From the NCBI GenBank assembly GCA_016235595.1, contig JACRJX010000024.1, forward strand, positions 1 to 64,000: 64,000 bases of DNA, in the 5' to 3' direction. Shown one piece after another: positions 26,115 to 34,325 of the stretch (position 1 is its first letter; the number at the start of each line of letters is the position of its first letter). A program made the position numbers and the translations under genes. The DNA comes from Verrucomicrobiota bacterium (GTDB lineage Bacteria > Verrucomicrobiota > Verrucomicrobiia > CAIQCK01). The notes beneath the pieces were generated by a model. It had not been told where the DNA came from and made no database searches. It saw nothing but the letters and a program-made list of their open reading frames with translations.

Positions 26115-28264
26115 TTCTTCTCCAACGGTTTGATGATCAGCCGCTGCTCTTCGCCAGCCTTCAGCGACACGGCGAAGCCGTTGAGCAGTGTCTTGCCGGT
26201 GCGAAGCTGTTCTTCGTCACCAGCGGCGTTGCTGACTTCGTAATGCGCATCAGCCTGCGCGGTGAACCACTCCGGAAACTGGTTGATGCGCGGATAATCG
26301 AGCGGCAGATGCATGTTCAGTTTGTGGCGCTGCTTGTCGAAGATGAGGCGGCCCTCCCACGGTTTGTCCGCGATGACGCTGATGCAGAGCCGTCCACCCT
26401 CGCGCGCAGCGCCAAAGCGCACGTCCGCGCGCCACGGCTGGACGGTGATGCCCTGTGTCTTCCAGAGCGCATACATCAACGACGTGCGCGCGGAGTTGCC
26501 GTCCCCGTGCCAGCCTTCGATGACGCCGTTGGGATGCTGCCGGCCCCACATCGTCTTGATCTCGGCGTCAACCCACTCCATCGCCGACGCCACCGGCTCG
26601 CGGTTGAGGAGCGTGATCGCGCCCTCGATGGAGTCGGCGTAACCGTCCGCGGTGTTGCTTTGGCACATGCCGCCCTGGCCGGTGTAATGCTCCTTCAGAT
26701 TGCTGAGCGCCTTGCGCGCGGCGTCGCGGTAGGCAGCGGTCTTGTCGAGCAGGAAGGCCGTGTAGATGCCGTCGTAGTTGTAGCCCCAGTTGTCGGTCAG
26801 CGCGCTGGTGTGTTCGCCGGTGCGGGTGCTGACGCGGAGATAGAGCAGACCGTGCTCGTTTCTGCCAATCTCCAGAATGCGGTCATACATCTCATGGAGC
26901 GGCTTGCGATAAACCTCGCGCTTTTCCGGCGCGACGTGGGCGCACGCGACGTAAAGCTCGGAGAGGCCGTTGATGACCTCGCAGGAGTGATCGCCCAGCG
27001 CCAGTTCCTTCATGTCGCGGGTCGGATGGTTCGTGCCGCAAAGGTAGTAGTCGCCGAGGCGGATGGCCCAGTCCAGATACTTGCGCTCGCCGGTGAACCA
27101 GTAGAGCCGCGCGCAGGCCTGGAGCAGGTCGCCGTTGACCTCGAAGTTCAGCGTCGGAATCTTGCCGAACGGCGTCTCGACCTGCGCGTTCTTCCAGATG
27201 TCGTCAATGATGCCGATGGCGCGTTCGCTCCACGGGCTGGGACCGAGCCATTCGGTGATGGGCAACAGGCCGTCCTTCACGTATTCGGCGCCGTCGAAGA
27301 TGATCGCGTCGAGGTCCAGCTTCTCGCGCCGCCAGCCTTTCTTGCTGAACGAGTAATCGTCCGGCAGCCGGTCCACGCGGCAGGTGAGTTTCGTCTCCGT
27401 GCGCAACATCTCCAGCATCCGCCCCTCGAACAGCGGCCGGTCGGTCATCGCCGCGGTGAGCACCATGAACGGCCAGTTGTCCGCGGCCGAATCGCGTCCA
27501 TTCCAGAAATCGCGGCTCTCGTTCAGATTGCGCGGGATCAGCCCGGTGGCCGGATCGGCGTGGGCCAGCCAACCGTCAATGAAGCGGCGCGAGCGATAGA
27601 ACGCCTCGTTCGCCTGCCGCCCGTGCTTCTCCGCAAGCCGGAACGCCGCCTCGACGCGCGCGTCGCTCGCGGGCTTGGCCGGCGCGGGCGCGGGCGTGTC
27701 CCAAACCTTGCGCATCTCAGGAAATCCCTCGCCTTGGAACCCCATCCACGGCGATCGTTTTCGTGCCGCCTGAGCTTTCTGCGCAGACTTCGCCTTGTAA
27801 CTCGCCCTCTTCAAGTCGGGCCGCTTCGCGTCGCCACCGGGCGCGGTCAACCGCACCTCGGCGATGAACGCAGCCTTGCCTTCGCCGGGCTTCAGCGTGA
27901 TGTCGTAGCGTTCGCCCTTCACGCCGTCGGGCAACGGCACGCGCAGCCAGCGAAACCCGCTGTAGTCACCGCCGCCAGTGACCGGCAATGACTGCCCGTT
28001 GACGACAACCACGGCCACGCGCTTGTCGTTCTTCGATCCCCACAGCAACTCCAGCGCCGCGCCGCGTTGCGGCTTCACGTCAAAGGTCACCTGCATGTCC
28101 GATGAACCGAGGAAATGATACGGCGTGCCATTAAACTCCTGGTCGCCGCCCCGAACCCAAGCCACGGCCGCCCTGTCGTCAGGAGAGCCGACCGAAACCG
28201 GTTCCGCCGCGCTCCCAATCAGCGCACATCCCGCAACCAACATGCTTCCAATCAGTGTTCTCAT
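26111..28264 (-). CDS. exported (alpha/alpha)-barrel-type protein, probable polysaccharide-acting enzyme
   Basis: No firm family. A signal peptide (RTLIGSMLVAGCALIGSAAE) precedes an N-terminal beta-sandwich (about residues 25-150). A long helical region with repeated W/Y/G motifs follows (FWNGRDSAADNWPFMV, WFTGERKYLDWAIRLGDYY, DNWGYNYDGIYTAF, ADGYADSIEGAITLLNREP), reminiscent of (alpha/alpha)6-barrel glycosidases or lyases, and then a small C-terminal beta domain. It is translationally coupled to the sulfatase (ATGA overlap), which suggests they act on the same sulfated glycan. Catalytic residues cannot be assigned by eye. Confidence 0.75.
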   Translation of the reverse strand: MRTLIGSMLVAGCALIGSAAEPVSVGSPDDRAAVAWVRGGDQEFNGTPYHFLGSSDMQVTFDVKPQRGAALELLWGSKNDKRVAVVVVNGQSLPVTGGGDYSGFRWLRVPLPDGVKGERYDITLKPGEGKAAFIAEVRLTAPGGDAKRPDLKRASYKAKSAQKAQAARKRSPWMGFQGEGFPEMRKVWDTPAPAPAKPASDARVEAAFRLAEKHGRQANEAFYRSRRFIDGWLAHADPATGLIPRNLNESRDFWNGRDSAADNWPFMVLTAAMTDRPLFEGRMLEMLRTETKLTCRVDRLPDDYSFSKKGWRREKLDLDAIIFDGAEYVKDGLLPITEWLGPSPWSERAIGIIDDIWKNAQVETPFGKIPTLNFEVNGDLLQACARLYWFTGERKYLDWAIRLGDYYLCGTNHPTRDMKELALGDHSCEVINGLSELYVACAHVAPEKREVYRKPLHEMYDRILEIGRNEHGLLYLRVSTRTGEHTSALTDNWGYNYDGIYTAFLLDKTAAYRDAARKALSNLKEHYTGQGGMCQSNTADGYADSIEGAITLLNREPVASAMEWVDAEIKTMWGRQHPNGVIEGWHGDGNSARTSLMYALWKTQGITVQPWRADVRFGAAREGGRLCISVIADKPWEGRLIFDKQRHKLNMHLPLDYPRINQFPEWFTAQADAHYEVSNAAGDEEQLRTGKTLLNGFAVSLKAGEEQRLIIKPLEKK

Positions 28265-28270
28265 AGTCTG

Positions 28271-28315
28271 TCCTCAACTCACCAGCTCCCGTTCGATCTG
28301 CTCCAGCGTCTTGCC
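28271..28315 (-). repeat. duplicate of the sugar-transporter 3' end (attachment-site-like direct repeat)
   Basis: 43 of 45 bases match 29124-29168, the stop codon and last codons of the MFS transporter gene; the fragment reads KTLEQIERELVS then stop. The two copies are direct repeats flanking about 810 bases that contain a visibly AT-richer hypothetical gene. This layout resembles an element inserted at a gene's 3' end that regenerates the end of its target, but no integrase is present. Confidence 0.75.
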
Positions 28316-28319
28316 ACAA

Positions 28320-28415
28320 TCAACGCAGCGGCGCAGAAACCAACGCCGCCAGCAGCAACACCGCGCAGCCACCCAGCAGCCGCCACTGAATCTGAATTGC
28401 CCGTTCAACCTTCAT
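28320..28415 (-). CDS. possible 31-aa signal-peptide-like remnant
   Basis: A short frame starting MKVERAIQIQWRLLGG and continuing as a hydrophobic stretch to SAPLR. It looks like the N-terminal signal or membrane segment of a longer gene cut short by the transporter-end fragment that follows. The ribosome binding site is weak (GTGAAGA). It is more likely a broken gene start than a functional peptide. Confidence 0.3.
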   Translation of the reverse strand: MKVERAIQIQWRLLGGCAVLLLAALVSAPLR

Positions 28416-28479
28416 TCTTCACAACCAAATCGCCTTTGTCTGATGTTCAGACCTGCCCTTGTGTCCGCTGGTTCAGAAA

Positions 28480-28971
28480 TCAAGTGCCGGTGTCCTGTTT
28501 TCTACCACCATAACGAGCTTTTTCATTGGCACACCAATCTCTCCAAAACTCAGAATCATACTCATTTGGATCTATGGTTCTCATATCAATCTTGGGAATC
28601 CGAAATCCGTTCGATTTTGCGTGCGCAACAAACTCTTCTGGCAATCGCACTTTGTATTTATCAACGTAAATCCAAAGACCTTCTGGCCAAAGCCAAACAC
28701 CATCCGTCAACTCACTATCGCCCATTTCCACATTTGGCGGACCACCAGCAAACCGACAAAACGAGTAACCCATATAGGAAGCATATTTTCGGCCTTTTTT
28801 AAGGTATGGCACCAAAAGAGGACGCACTTCCGATTGACAGTTCTCATCAACCAAGCACGCCGGGTCAATCCAGCTTTCTGATTTCAGAACAATTCTATAC
28901 CCGCCACCATTAGGGTCTTTAACTGTTTCAGGCCCGCCGGACCAAAGCCCTATCATTTTCAACTTGATCAT
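28480..28971 (-). CDS. hypothetical soluble protein in AT-richer DNA, 163 aa
   Basis: No named family. The ATG at 28971 is preceded by AGGAGAA at about 6 bases, better than the open frame's upstream start at 29007. The product has the segments GYRIVLKSESWIDPACLVDE, VPYLKKGRKYASYMGYSFCR and DGVWLWPEGLWIYVDKYKVR, a pattern I associate with small cytosolic proteins of unknown role, sometimes near toxin/immunity or signalling genes (recollection only). Base composition is visibly more AT-rich than its neighbours, and it lies between the 45-bp direct repeats at 28271 and 29124. This suggests acquisition by transfer. Confidence 0.7.
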   Translation of the reverse strand: MIKLKMIGLWSGGPETVKDPNGGGYRIVLKSESWIDPACLVDENCQSEVRPLLVPYLKKGRKYASYMGYSFCRFAGGPPNVEMGDSELTDGVWLWPEGLWIYVDKYKVRLPEEFVAHAKSNGFRIPKIDMRTIDPNEYDSEFWRDWCANEKARYGGRKQDTGT

Positions 28972-29127
28972 AAAGAGTTCTCCTATTTGGCCTCCGGGAA
29001 GAACCAAGGGAACCCTGTCATGGAGTCAACTCCCGACTCTTGACGGACTGGCTCAGTCTCGCCAGTTTCTTTTTCAATACCGTGTCTTTCATCGCTTGAC
29101 GCTCCCAAACCACACCATGTTTTCTCC

Positions 29128-30552
29128 TCAACCCACCAGCTCCCGCTCGATCTGCTCCAGCGTCTTGCCCTTCGTCTCGGGCACGCGCATCAGGATAAAG
29201 AAGAATCCGCCGGCGCAAATCGCCGCGTAAATCCAGAACGTGCCCGACATGCCGACCGCGCCTTTCAGGATCGGGAAGGTATAGGTCAGGATGAAACACG
29301 CGATCCACAATGCCGACACAGCCACCGATATCGCCGCGCCACGGATGCGATTCGGGAAGATTTCCGCGATGAGCACCCACGTGATCGGCGCCAGCGACAT
29401 GCCGTAGCAGCCGATGGCGCTCAGCGTGAGCACCAGCACCCACAAGCCTTTCATCCCCATCGTGTAGGCCGCGCCGAGCAGCAGATGCGAAATCGCGATG
29501 CCTGCGCATCCGATCAGCATCAACCCGCGCCGCCCGAACCGGTCCACCGTGCCGATGGCGACGAACGTCACCACCAGGTTGATCGCGCCGGTGATGACGA
29601 TGTTGAAAAGGATGTCGCTCACGCCGTAGCCGGCGGCTTTGTAGAGTTCTTCGGCGTAGTTGAAGATGACATTGATACCGCTCCATTGCTGGAGCACGGC
29701 CAGCGTGACGCCCACCAGCAGAATCTTCACCATCCTCGGCTCCAGCAAATCCTGGAAGCGGACGCGCTGAATCTCCCCGCCCGCCAGCGTCGCCTGCACA
29801 TCGCGCACCTCGGCGTCGGCATAGGCGGCTCCACCGATCTTTGCCAGCACCGTTCGCGCGCGCGCGGCCATGCCGTTCTTCACCAGCCAGCGCGGGCTTT
29901 CCGGCACGAACAGCGCGCTGACGAAGAACAGCAACGAGGGCGCGGCCACGGCCGTGAACATCCACCGCCAGCCATACTGCCCGTTCCACGACTGGCGTAT
30001 CATCTCCGCCGTCGCGCCGTCAGCCACCTTCTCGGCGATCATCCAGTTCGCCACCTGCGCCACGAGGATGCCGATGACGATGGTGAGCTGGTTGATCGCC
30101 ACGAGCCGGCCGCGCACATGGGCCGGCGCGACCTCGGCGATATACATGGGCGAGAGGTTCGACGCCATGCCGATGGCCACGCCGCCAAGAATCCGCCACA
30201 TCACGAACCACGAGAACGTCGCCGCCCAACCCGTCAACACCGACGACACCGCGAACAGAAACGCCGAGATTACCAGCAGCTTCTTCCGCCCGAACTTGTC
30301 GCTGAGGCCGCCGGTCACCAGCGAACCGGCGAGGCAGCCGACGAGCGCGCAACTGTTGGCCCAACCGCTGAGCGCCTCCGAGTTGAGATGGAAACATTTC
30401 TCGAAGAACGGCTTGGCACCGCCGATGACCACCCAATCGTAGCCGAAAAGCAACCCGCCCAGCGCCGCCACGAGCGAGATGCCCCAGATGTAGGCCATGT
30501 TGTAGCGAGGGGTCATTCCGCCGCTGCCGGAGGCGACTGGTGCCGTGATCAT
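29128..30552 (-). CDS. MFS sugar transporter (sugar porter family)
   Basis: Twelve-helix inner-membrane symporter of the sugar porter family (XylE/GLUT-like). Signatures are GGLLFGYDWVVIGG in helix 1, GGLSDKFGRKKLL in the 2-3 loop, PMYIAEVAPAHVRGRLV, VPESPRWLVKNG, VDRFGRRGLMLIG and the C-terminal VPETKGKTLEQIERE. AAAGGAA precedes the ATG at 30552. It follows the large GH2 gene on the same strand, so it likely imports the sugar released by the neighbouring glycosidases. The last 41 bases of the gene are part of the direct repeat copied at 28271. Confidence 0.92.
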   Translation of the reverse strand: MITAPVASGSGGMTPRYNMAYIWGISLVAALGGLLFGYDWVVIGGAKPFFEKCFHLNSEALSGWANSCALVGCLAGSLVTGGLSDKFGRKKLLVISAFLFAVSSVLTGWAATFSWFVMWRILGGVAIGMASNLSPMYIAEVAPAHVRGRLVAINQLTIVIGILVAQVANWMIAEKVADGATAEMIRQSWNGQYGWRWMFTAVAAPSLLFFVSALFVPESPRWLVKNGMAARARTVLAKIGGAAYADAEVRDVQATLAGGEIQRVRFQDLLEPRMVKILLVGVTLAVLQQWSGINVIFNYAEELYKAAGYGVSDILFNIVITGAINLVVTFVAIGTVDRFGRRGLMLIGCAGIAISHLLLGAAYTMGMKGLWVLVLTLSAIGCYGMSLAPITWVLIAEIFPNRIRGAAISVAVSALWIACFILTYTFPILKGAVGMSGTFWIYAAICAGGFFFILMRVPETKGKTLEQIERELVG

Positions 30553-30615
30553 CGTTCCATTCCTTTAGTTCAAAACCGTTGGCCGAAGCAATGCGGGATT
30601 TCGCGCCATCTCCGG

Positions 30616-33549
30616 CTACTCGGAAACCAAGCCGCGCACCTGCCCGGCCGTGACTGCAACGGCTGGATTGAAGCGGCTTCCTTCCATATAGCGCAAGAGA
30701 CTGTGGAGCATCTGGCGCGCGACCGGGTTCGCGTCGAGATCGTTCTTCAAATCGATGCTGCACACCAGCAGCCTGCCCCTGCCCAGCTTCGCCTCGAAGA
30801 CGAGGCCCAGCTTGCGCGCGGTAAACCAGTCGTCAATCACCTGCACCACCGGCCGCAACCCACGCGGCAGATCGTCGAGGATCACCGCGCCAGCGCGCGT
30901 CACGAGATACCACCACTGCCAGTTGCTGTGGTCGTCGGTGGGGAAATCAGCCAGCGCCGGATGTTTCGGGTCGCAGAGGATGCCGAGTGTCGTCGGCGGC
31001 TGGCGGCGCGTCCATGCGGTGTTCCAAAAGATGCTGGAGAAGCCGAGAACCACCTTGTCCTTCTCAGCGTTCTTCACCCGCTTGGGCGGAATCATGAGCA
31101 ACACCTTGCCGCCGGCATCGAGCGCCGCGAGTGCCTTGTCGTCGAGAGCCTCGGCGACAACCACGCCTTGCGGCGGCTGCGTTTCGGCCTGCGGTGGATA
31201 GACCCAGACATCCCAGTCGTTTTCAAAAGCGGGACGGGCATCCTGCCTGTCCGCCTTGCCGCGACCGGACAGGCTGGAAGCCCGTCCCACATTCACGACC
31301 AGCTTGTATCGCGCCGGCGCGGGCACGCTCTTCAACTCCACGCTCACGCCGCCAAGCGCGATGCCGTTGTCCACTGGCAACGTTTTTGCCGGCAACCTGC
31401 CGCTGGCGGCGACGCGCCCGTTGTCACCGACGATTTTCCACAGCGCGACGGCATCCTTCATCGGCACAGGGCCGAAGTGCGCCGCCTCAATGTTGGCTTC
31501 GAGTTTCTCGTCGGTGGTGAAGACGCGCTTGCCCAGCCGCGCCAGCGGAACGGTTGCGTTGCAGAACCGGCTGTATTCCTGCGGCGTGACGTAGCCCTTG
31601 CTCTCCCAGAATGGATCGAGCACGCCGACAAGCGCGGTGCCTTGGCCGGGGAAGTCGTGCAAGTCGAGCAGTTCGAGGCCACCCATGCCCGGCGTGCGCA
31701 GTGCCGATTCGATTTCCTCCTTGTAACAGAGCGTCTGGAGCTTGCCCGACGCGAGCAGGAATTTCCGGGCGAGATCGCTCATGCCGTGTTCGGCAAGCCG
31801 GTCGCGAAAGATATCGAAATTCTTCGGTTTGAGATAGCCGGTGTATTTCTTGATCTCGCCGAAGTTCGGATACACGCACCACTGGCCAATCTCGTGGCTG
31901 ACGACCGGCACGCTGCGTTTCTGGACGTAGTCGCGGTAGTCAGTCGTCGTCTCCGGCGGTTTGGCGTTGATGCGCGACTTGAGTCCCCCACCCCACGCCT
32001 GGATGCGAGGATGAGGATCGCAGTTCCACTGGTTCTCCGGCAGTTCCGGCCAGCCCGCGCCGCTGCTCCAGAGCCGGCGCGAATCCTGCGCCTTGTAGTG
32101 CTCGACCCATTTCGCAAGATACGCCTTGTGGTTCTTCCCGCCCGGCTCGTTCCCGTGAAGCATCAGCAGCAACGAGGGATGATTGCCATAGTAGCGCAGG
32201 ATGCGGTCGGTCTCGTTGTAGAGCCACTGGTCCACGGGCTTGCCGTCGCCCAATGTGGTGGACTGGTTCGGCCACGACGACGCCTCGACGTGGAAGTAGA
32301 ATCCCATTTCATCCGCCGCGACGAACGCCGCTTCCGGCGGACACCACGAATGAAACCGGATCAGGTTCAGCCCGTGCGCCTTCGCGACGCCGATGATGCG
32401 CTTCCACTCGGCCACGTCCGTCGGCGGATGGCCGGTCTTCGGGTAAGTGCAGCAGTCGAGCGTGCCGCGGATGAAGGTCTTCCGCCCGTTCATCACAAAC
32501 TGCGTGCCTTGCGCCCGGAATTCCCGAAAGCCGAATGTCTCAACCGCCGCGTCACCCTCCCGCCCTTCTTGCGCTTCAATCCGCGTCTCAACTTCATAGA
32601 GGTCGGGCGCGAACTCGCTCCAGAGCCTGGGCGGACGATCGAGCTTCAGAATGATTTCCTCCTTGGCGCGATCACTCCATACGTGTCTGTGATCCGACAT
32701 GAGGCCGCGCGCGTAGTTGATCTTGACGCTGGCCCGGCCCACGGATGAACGCGTGCGTTTCTCGCGGACGATGGCGGTGATCGTGCCGCTGACCGGATGG
32801 AAGAGCGTGTTGCGAACACTGACCTCGACGCGAACCGTGCCGTCGTTTTTCGGGAAGATGCGCTGTTGCGAAATCCAAATCCGTGGCCGCGCGCGCAGTT
32901 CGATCCTGCCGACGATGCCATTCCAATTGCCCTGCATGTGGTCACTGACGCTGTGTGAGTTCTCGCCCACGTCCACGATCATGCGGTTGTCCACGCGAAT
33001 GGTGAGCCGGTGCTTGCCGGGTGATAGCAGCCCCATCTCATAATCATGCGGCGTTGCGAGCGCGTTGCGAACGCCCATCAATTTGTCGTCCACCCAGACA
33101 CGCGTCTCCCAATGCGGGCGCTCAAGTGAAAGCTCGACGGTGAGACCTTCCCAGGCTTTCGGCACCTCGATGTCGCGCTGATACCACGCGGCGCCGGCGT
33201 AGCATTTTTCCGGCTGGAGCCAGAACGGCACCTTCACATTGCCCGGCTGCCGATACTTCGCGTATTCCGGCGCAGTGAACCACGATTTATCCACGATGCC
33301 ACCGATCCACTTCGTGTCCACCGTCACCGCATCGCCGATGCCCTGCGCAGGCAACGAACCGGGGAGTTTGATCCGATCCGGCAGCGCACGCTCGAACCAT
33401 TTCTCTGCAACGCCGACATCGCTGCGGTCGAGTTGAAACCGCCACGGGCCTTCCAACGAGATTGCGTTCTCCGCGCACAAGCCCGCTGCGCCCCATTGCA
33501 ATACCGCTGCGCCACCAGCGGCAACGATCCACGATCTCAGTCTTCTCAT
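30616..33549 (-). CDS. exported glycoside hydrolase family 2 enzyme
   Basis: GH2 beta-glycosidase (beta-galactosidase/glucuronidase/mannosidase superfamily). A signal peptide (RRLRSWIVAAGGAAVLQW...LCAE) is followed by the sugar-binding jelly roll (SLEGPWRFQLD, VPKAWEGLTVELSLERPHWETRVWVDD), the Ig-like domain, and the TIM barrel (IRGTLDCCTYPKTGHPP, LNLIRFHSWCPPEAAFVAADEMGF). From the start at 33549 the acid/base is E468 (LHGNEPGG) and the nucleophile E553 (VVSHEIGQW). AGAGGAG lies 5 bases before that ATG; a longer frame reaches 33582. A palindromic repeat is inserted in frame near the C-terminal third (31231-31288). Substrate not predictable by eye. Confidence 0.9.
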   Translation of the reverse strand: MRRLRSWIVAAGGAAVLQWGAAGLCAENAISLEGPWRFQLDRSDVGVAEKWFERALPDRIKLPGSLPAQGIGDAVTVDTKWIGGIVDKSWFTAPEYAKYRQPGNVKVPFWLQPEKCYAGAAWYQRDIEVPKAWEGLTVELSLERPHWETRVWVDDKLMGVRNALATPHDYEMGLLSPGKHRLTIRVDNRMIVDVGENSHSVSDHMQGNWNGIVGRIELRARPRIWISQQRIFPKNDGTVRVEVSVRNTLFHPVSGTITAIVREKRTRSSVGRASVKINYARGLMSDHRHVWSDRAKEEIILKLDRPPRLWSEFAPDLYEVETRIEAQEGREGDAAVETFGFREFRAQGTQFVMNGRKTFIRGTLDCCTYPKTGHPPTDVAEWKRIIGVAKAHGLNLIRFHSWCPPEAAFVAADEMGFYFHVEASSWPNQSTTLGDGKPVDQWLYNETDRILRYYGNHPSLLLMLHGNEPGGKNHKAYLAKWVEHYKAQDSRRLWSSGAGWPELPENQWNCDPHPRIQAWGGGLKSRINAKPPETTTDYRDYVQKRSVPVVSHEIGQWCVYPNFGEIKKYTGYLKPKNFDIFRDRLAEHGMSDLARKFLLASGKLQTLCYKEEIESALRTPGMGGLELLDLHDFPGQGTALVGVLDPFWESKGYVTPQEYSRFCNATVPLARLGKRVFTTDEKLEANIEAAHFGPVPMKDAVALWKIVGDNGRVAASGRLPAKTLPVDNGIALGGVSVELKSVPAPARYKLVVNVGRASSLSGRGKADRQDARPAFENDWDVWVYPPQAETQPPQGVVVAEALDDKALAALDAGGKVLLMIPPKRVKNAEKDKVVLGFSSIFWNTAWTRRQPPTTLGILCDPKHPALADFPTDDHSNWQWWYLVTRAGAVILDDLPRGLRPVVQVIDDWFTARKLGLVFEAKLGRGRLLVCSIDLKNDLDANPVARQMLHSLLRYMEGSRFNPAVAVTAGQVRGLVSE
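31231..31288 (-). repeat. palindromic element inserted in frame within the GH2 gene
   Basis: Arms 31231-31252 and 31267-31288 are inverted repeats matching at 20 of 22 positions, around a 14-base loop. In the GH2 frame the element encodes about GRASSLSGRGKADRQDARPA, a low-similarity linker between the beta strands YKLVVNV and FENDWDVWVYP. The arm sequence (GACAGGCTGGAAGCCCGTCC core) is of the kind that occurs as REP-like elements between genes. Confidence 0.8.
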
Positions 33550-33671
33550 CGCGTCTCCTCTTTCGGCAACAACTGCCATCACCCTAGCGGAAGACGGCCC
33601 GCAGCGGAATCACTATTGACGGCGGCGGGAAAATCTCCAACCTTAGCCCGCGACCCGATACACGAAACATC

Positions 33672-34265
33672 ATGAGAATTTTCAAGTTGCTGCTTTGCCT
33701 GACCGCATCATTGGCCGTCATGAACACATCCGCCGAACCTCCCAAGACCTCCGCCTCCAAAACCGAACTCGCCACGTTCGGCACCGGGTGTTTCTGGTGC
33801 ACGGAAGCGGTGTTTCAAACAATGGAGGGCGTCAAGTCATCCGTATCAGGTTACGCCGGCGGCACGACGCCGGATCCAACCTACGAACAGGTCTGCACCG
33901 GCACCACCGGCCACGCCGAGGTGATCCAAGTCGAATTCGATCCCGCCCGCATTTCCTACGCAAAGCTGCTGGAGATGTTCTGGAAGGTGCACGACCCGAC
34001 GACGTTGAACCGCCAGGGCAATGACCGCGGCACGCAATATCGTTCCGTGATCTTCTATCACAACGAGGCGCAGAAGCTTGCCGCCGAGAAGTCGAAGCTC
34101 GCGGCACAGCCCAAGTTCCAGGATCCCATCGTCACGCAGATCGTTCCCCTGACGAAGTTCTACCGCGCCGAGGATTACCATCAGGATTACTACCGCAAGC
34201 ATCCCGAACAAGGTTACTGCCGCATCGTAATCAAGCCGAAGCTGGACAAGCTGAAGAATCACTGA
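33672..34265 (+). CDS. msrA: peptide methionine sulfoxide reductase MsrA, exported
   Basis: Reduces methionine-S-sulfoxide in proteins. The catalytic GCFWC is at residues 39-43 (C40 nucleophile), followed by the family's GVxxxxSGYAGG (VKSSVSGYAGG), GTTGHAEVIQVEFDP, FWKVHDPTTLNRQGNDRGTQYRS and the C-terminal YRAEDYHQDYYRKHP. A signal peptide (RIFKLLLCLTASLAVMNTSA) indicates a periplasmic form. The resolving Cys is probably in QGYCRIV. Single gene, divergent from GH2 and convergent with the large GH106-like gene. Confidence 0.95.
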   Translation: MRIFKLLLCLTASLAVMNTSAEPPKTSASKTELATFGTGCFWCTEAVFQTMEGVKSSVSGYAGGTTPDPTYEQVCTGTTGHAEVIQVEFDPARISYAKLLEMFWKVHDPTTLNRQGNDRGTQYRSVIFYHNEAQKLAAEKSKLAAQPKFQDPIVTQIVPLTKFYRAEDYHQDYYRKHPEQGYCRIVIKPKLDKLKNH

Positions 34266-34325
34266 CGAACGCGCGGCGGCCGCCGATTCCGTCCAACGTT
34301 CGCGCATTCTTGCGGAAACCGTCCC

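Noticed and set aside
26066-27991. Plus-strand open frame of 641 codons opposite the polysaccharide-acting protein gene
   Set aside because: Shadow of a gene with a signal peptide, a translational coupling and coherent domains on the other strand.
28316-29123. Calling the AT-rich segment an insertion sequence or genomic island
   Set aside because: Direct repeats are present but there is no transposase or integrase and no terminal inverted repeat; reported as a hypothesis only.
29485-32748. Plus-strand open frame of 1087 codons opposite the MFS and GH2 genes
   Set aside because: It spans two clearly real minus-strand genes and the gap between them; composition (Arg/His/Ala-rich) and lack of any motif mark it as a GC-driven shadow.
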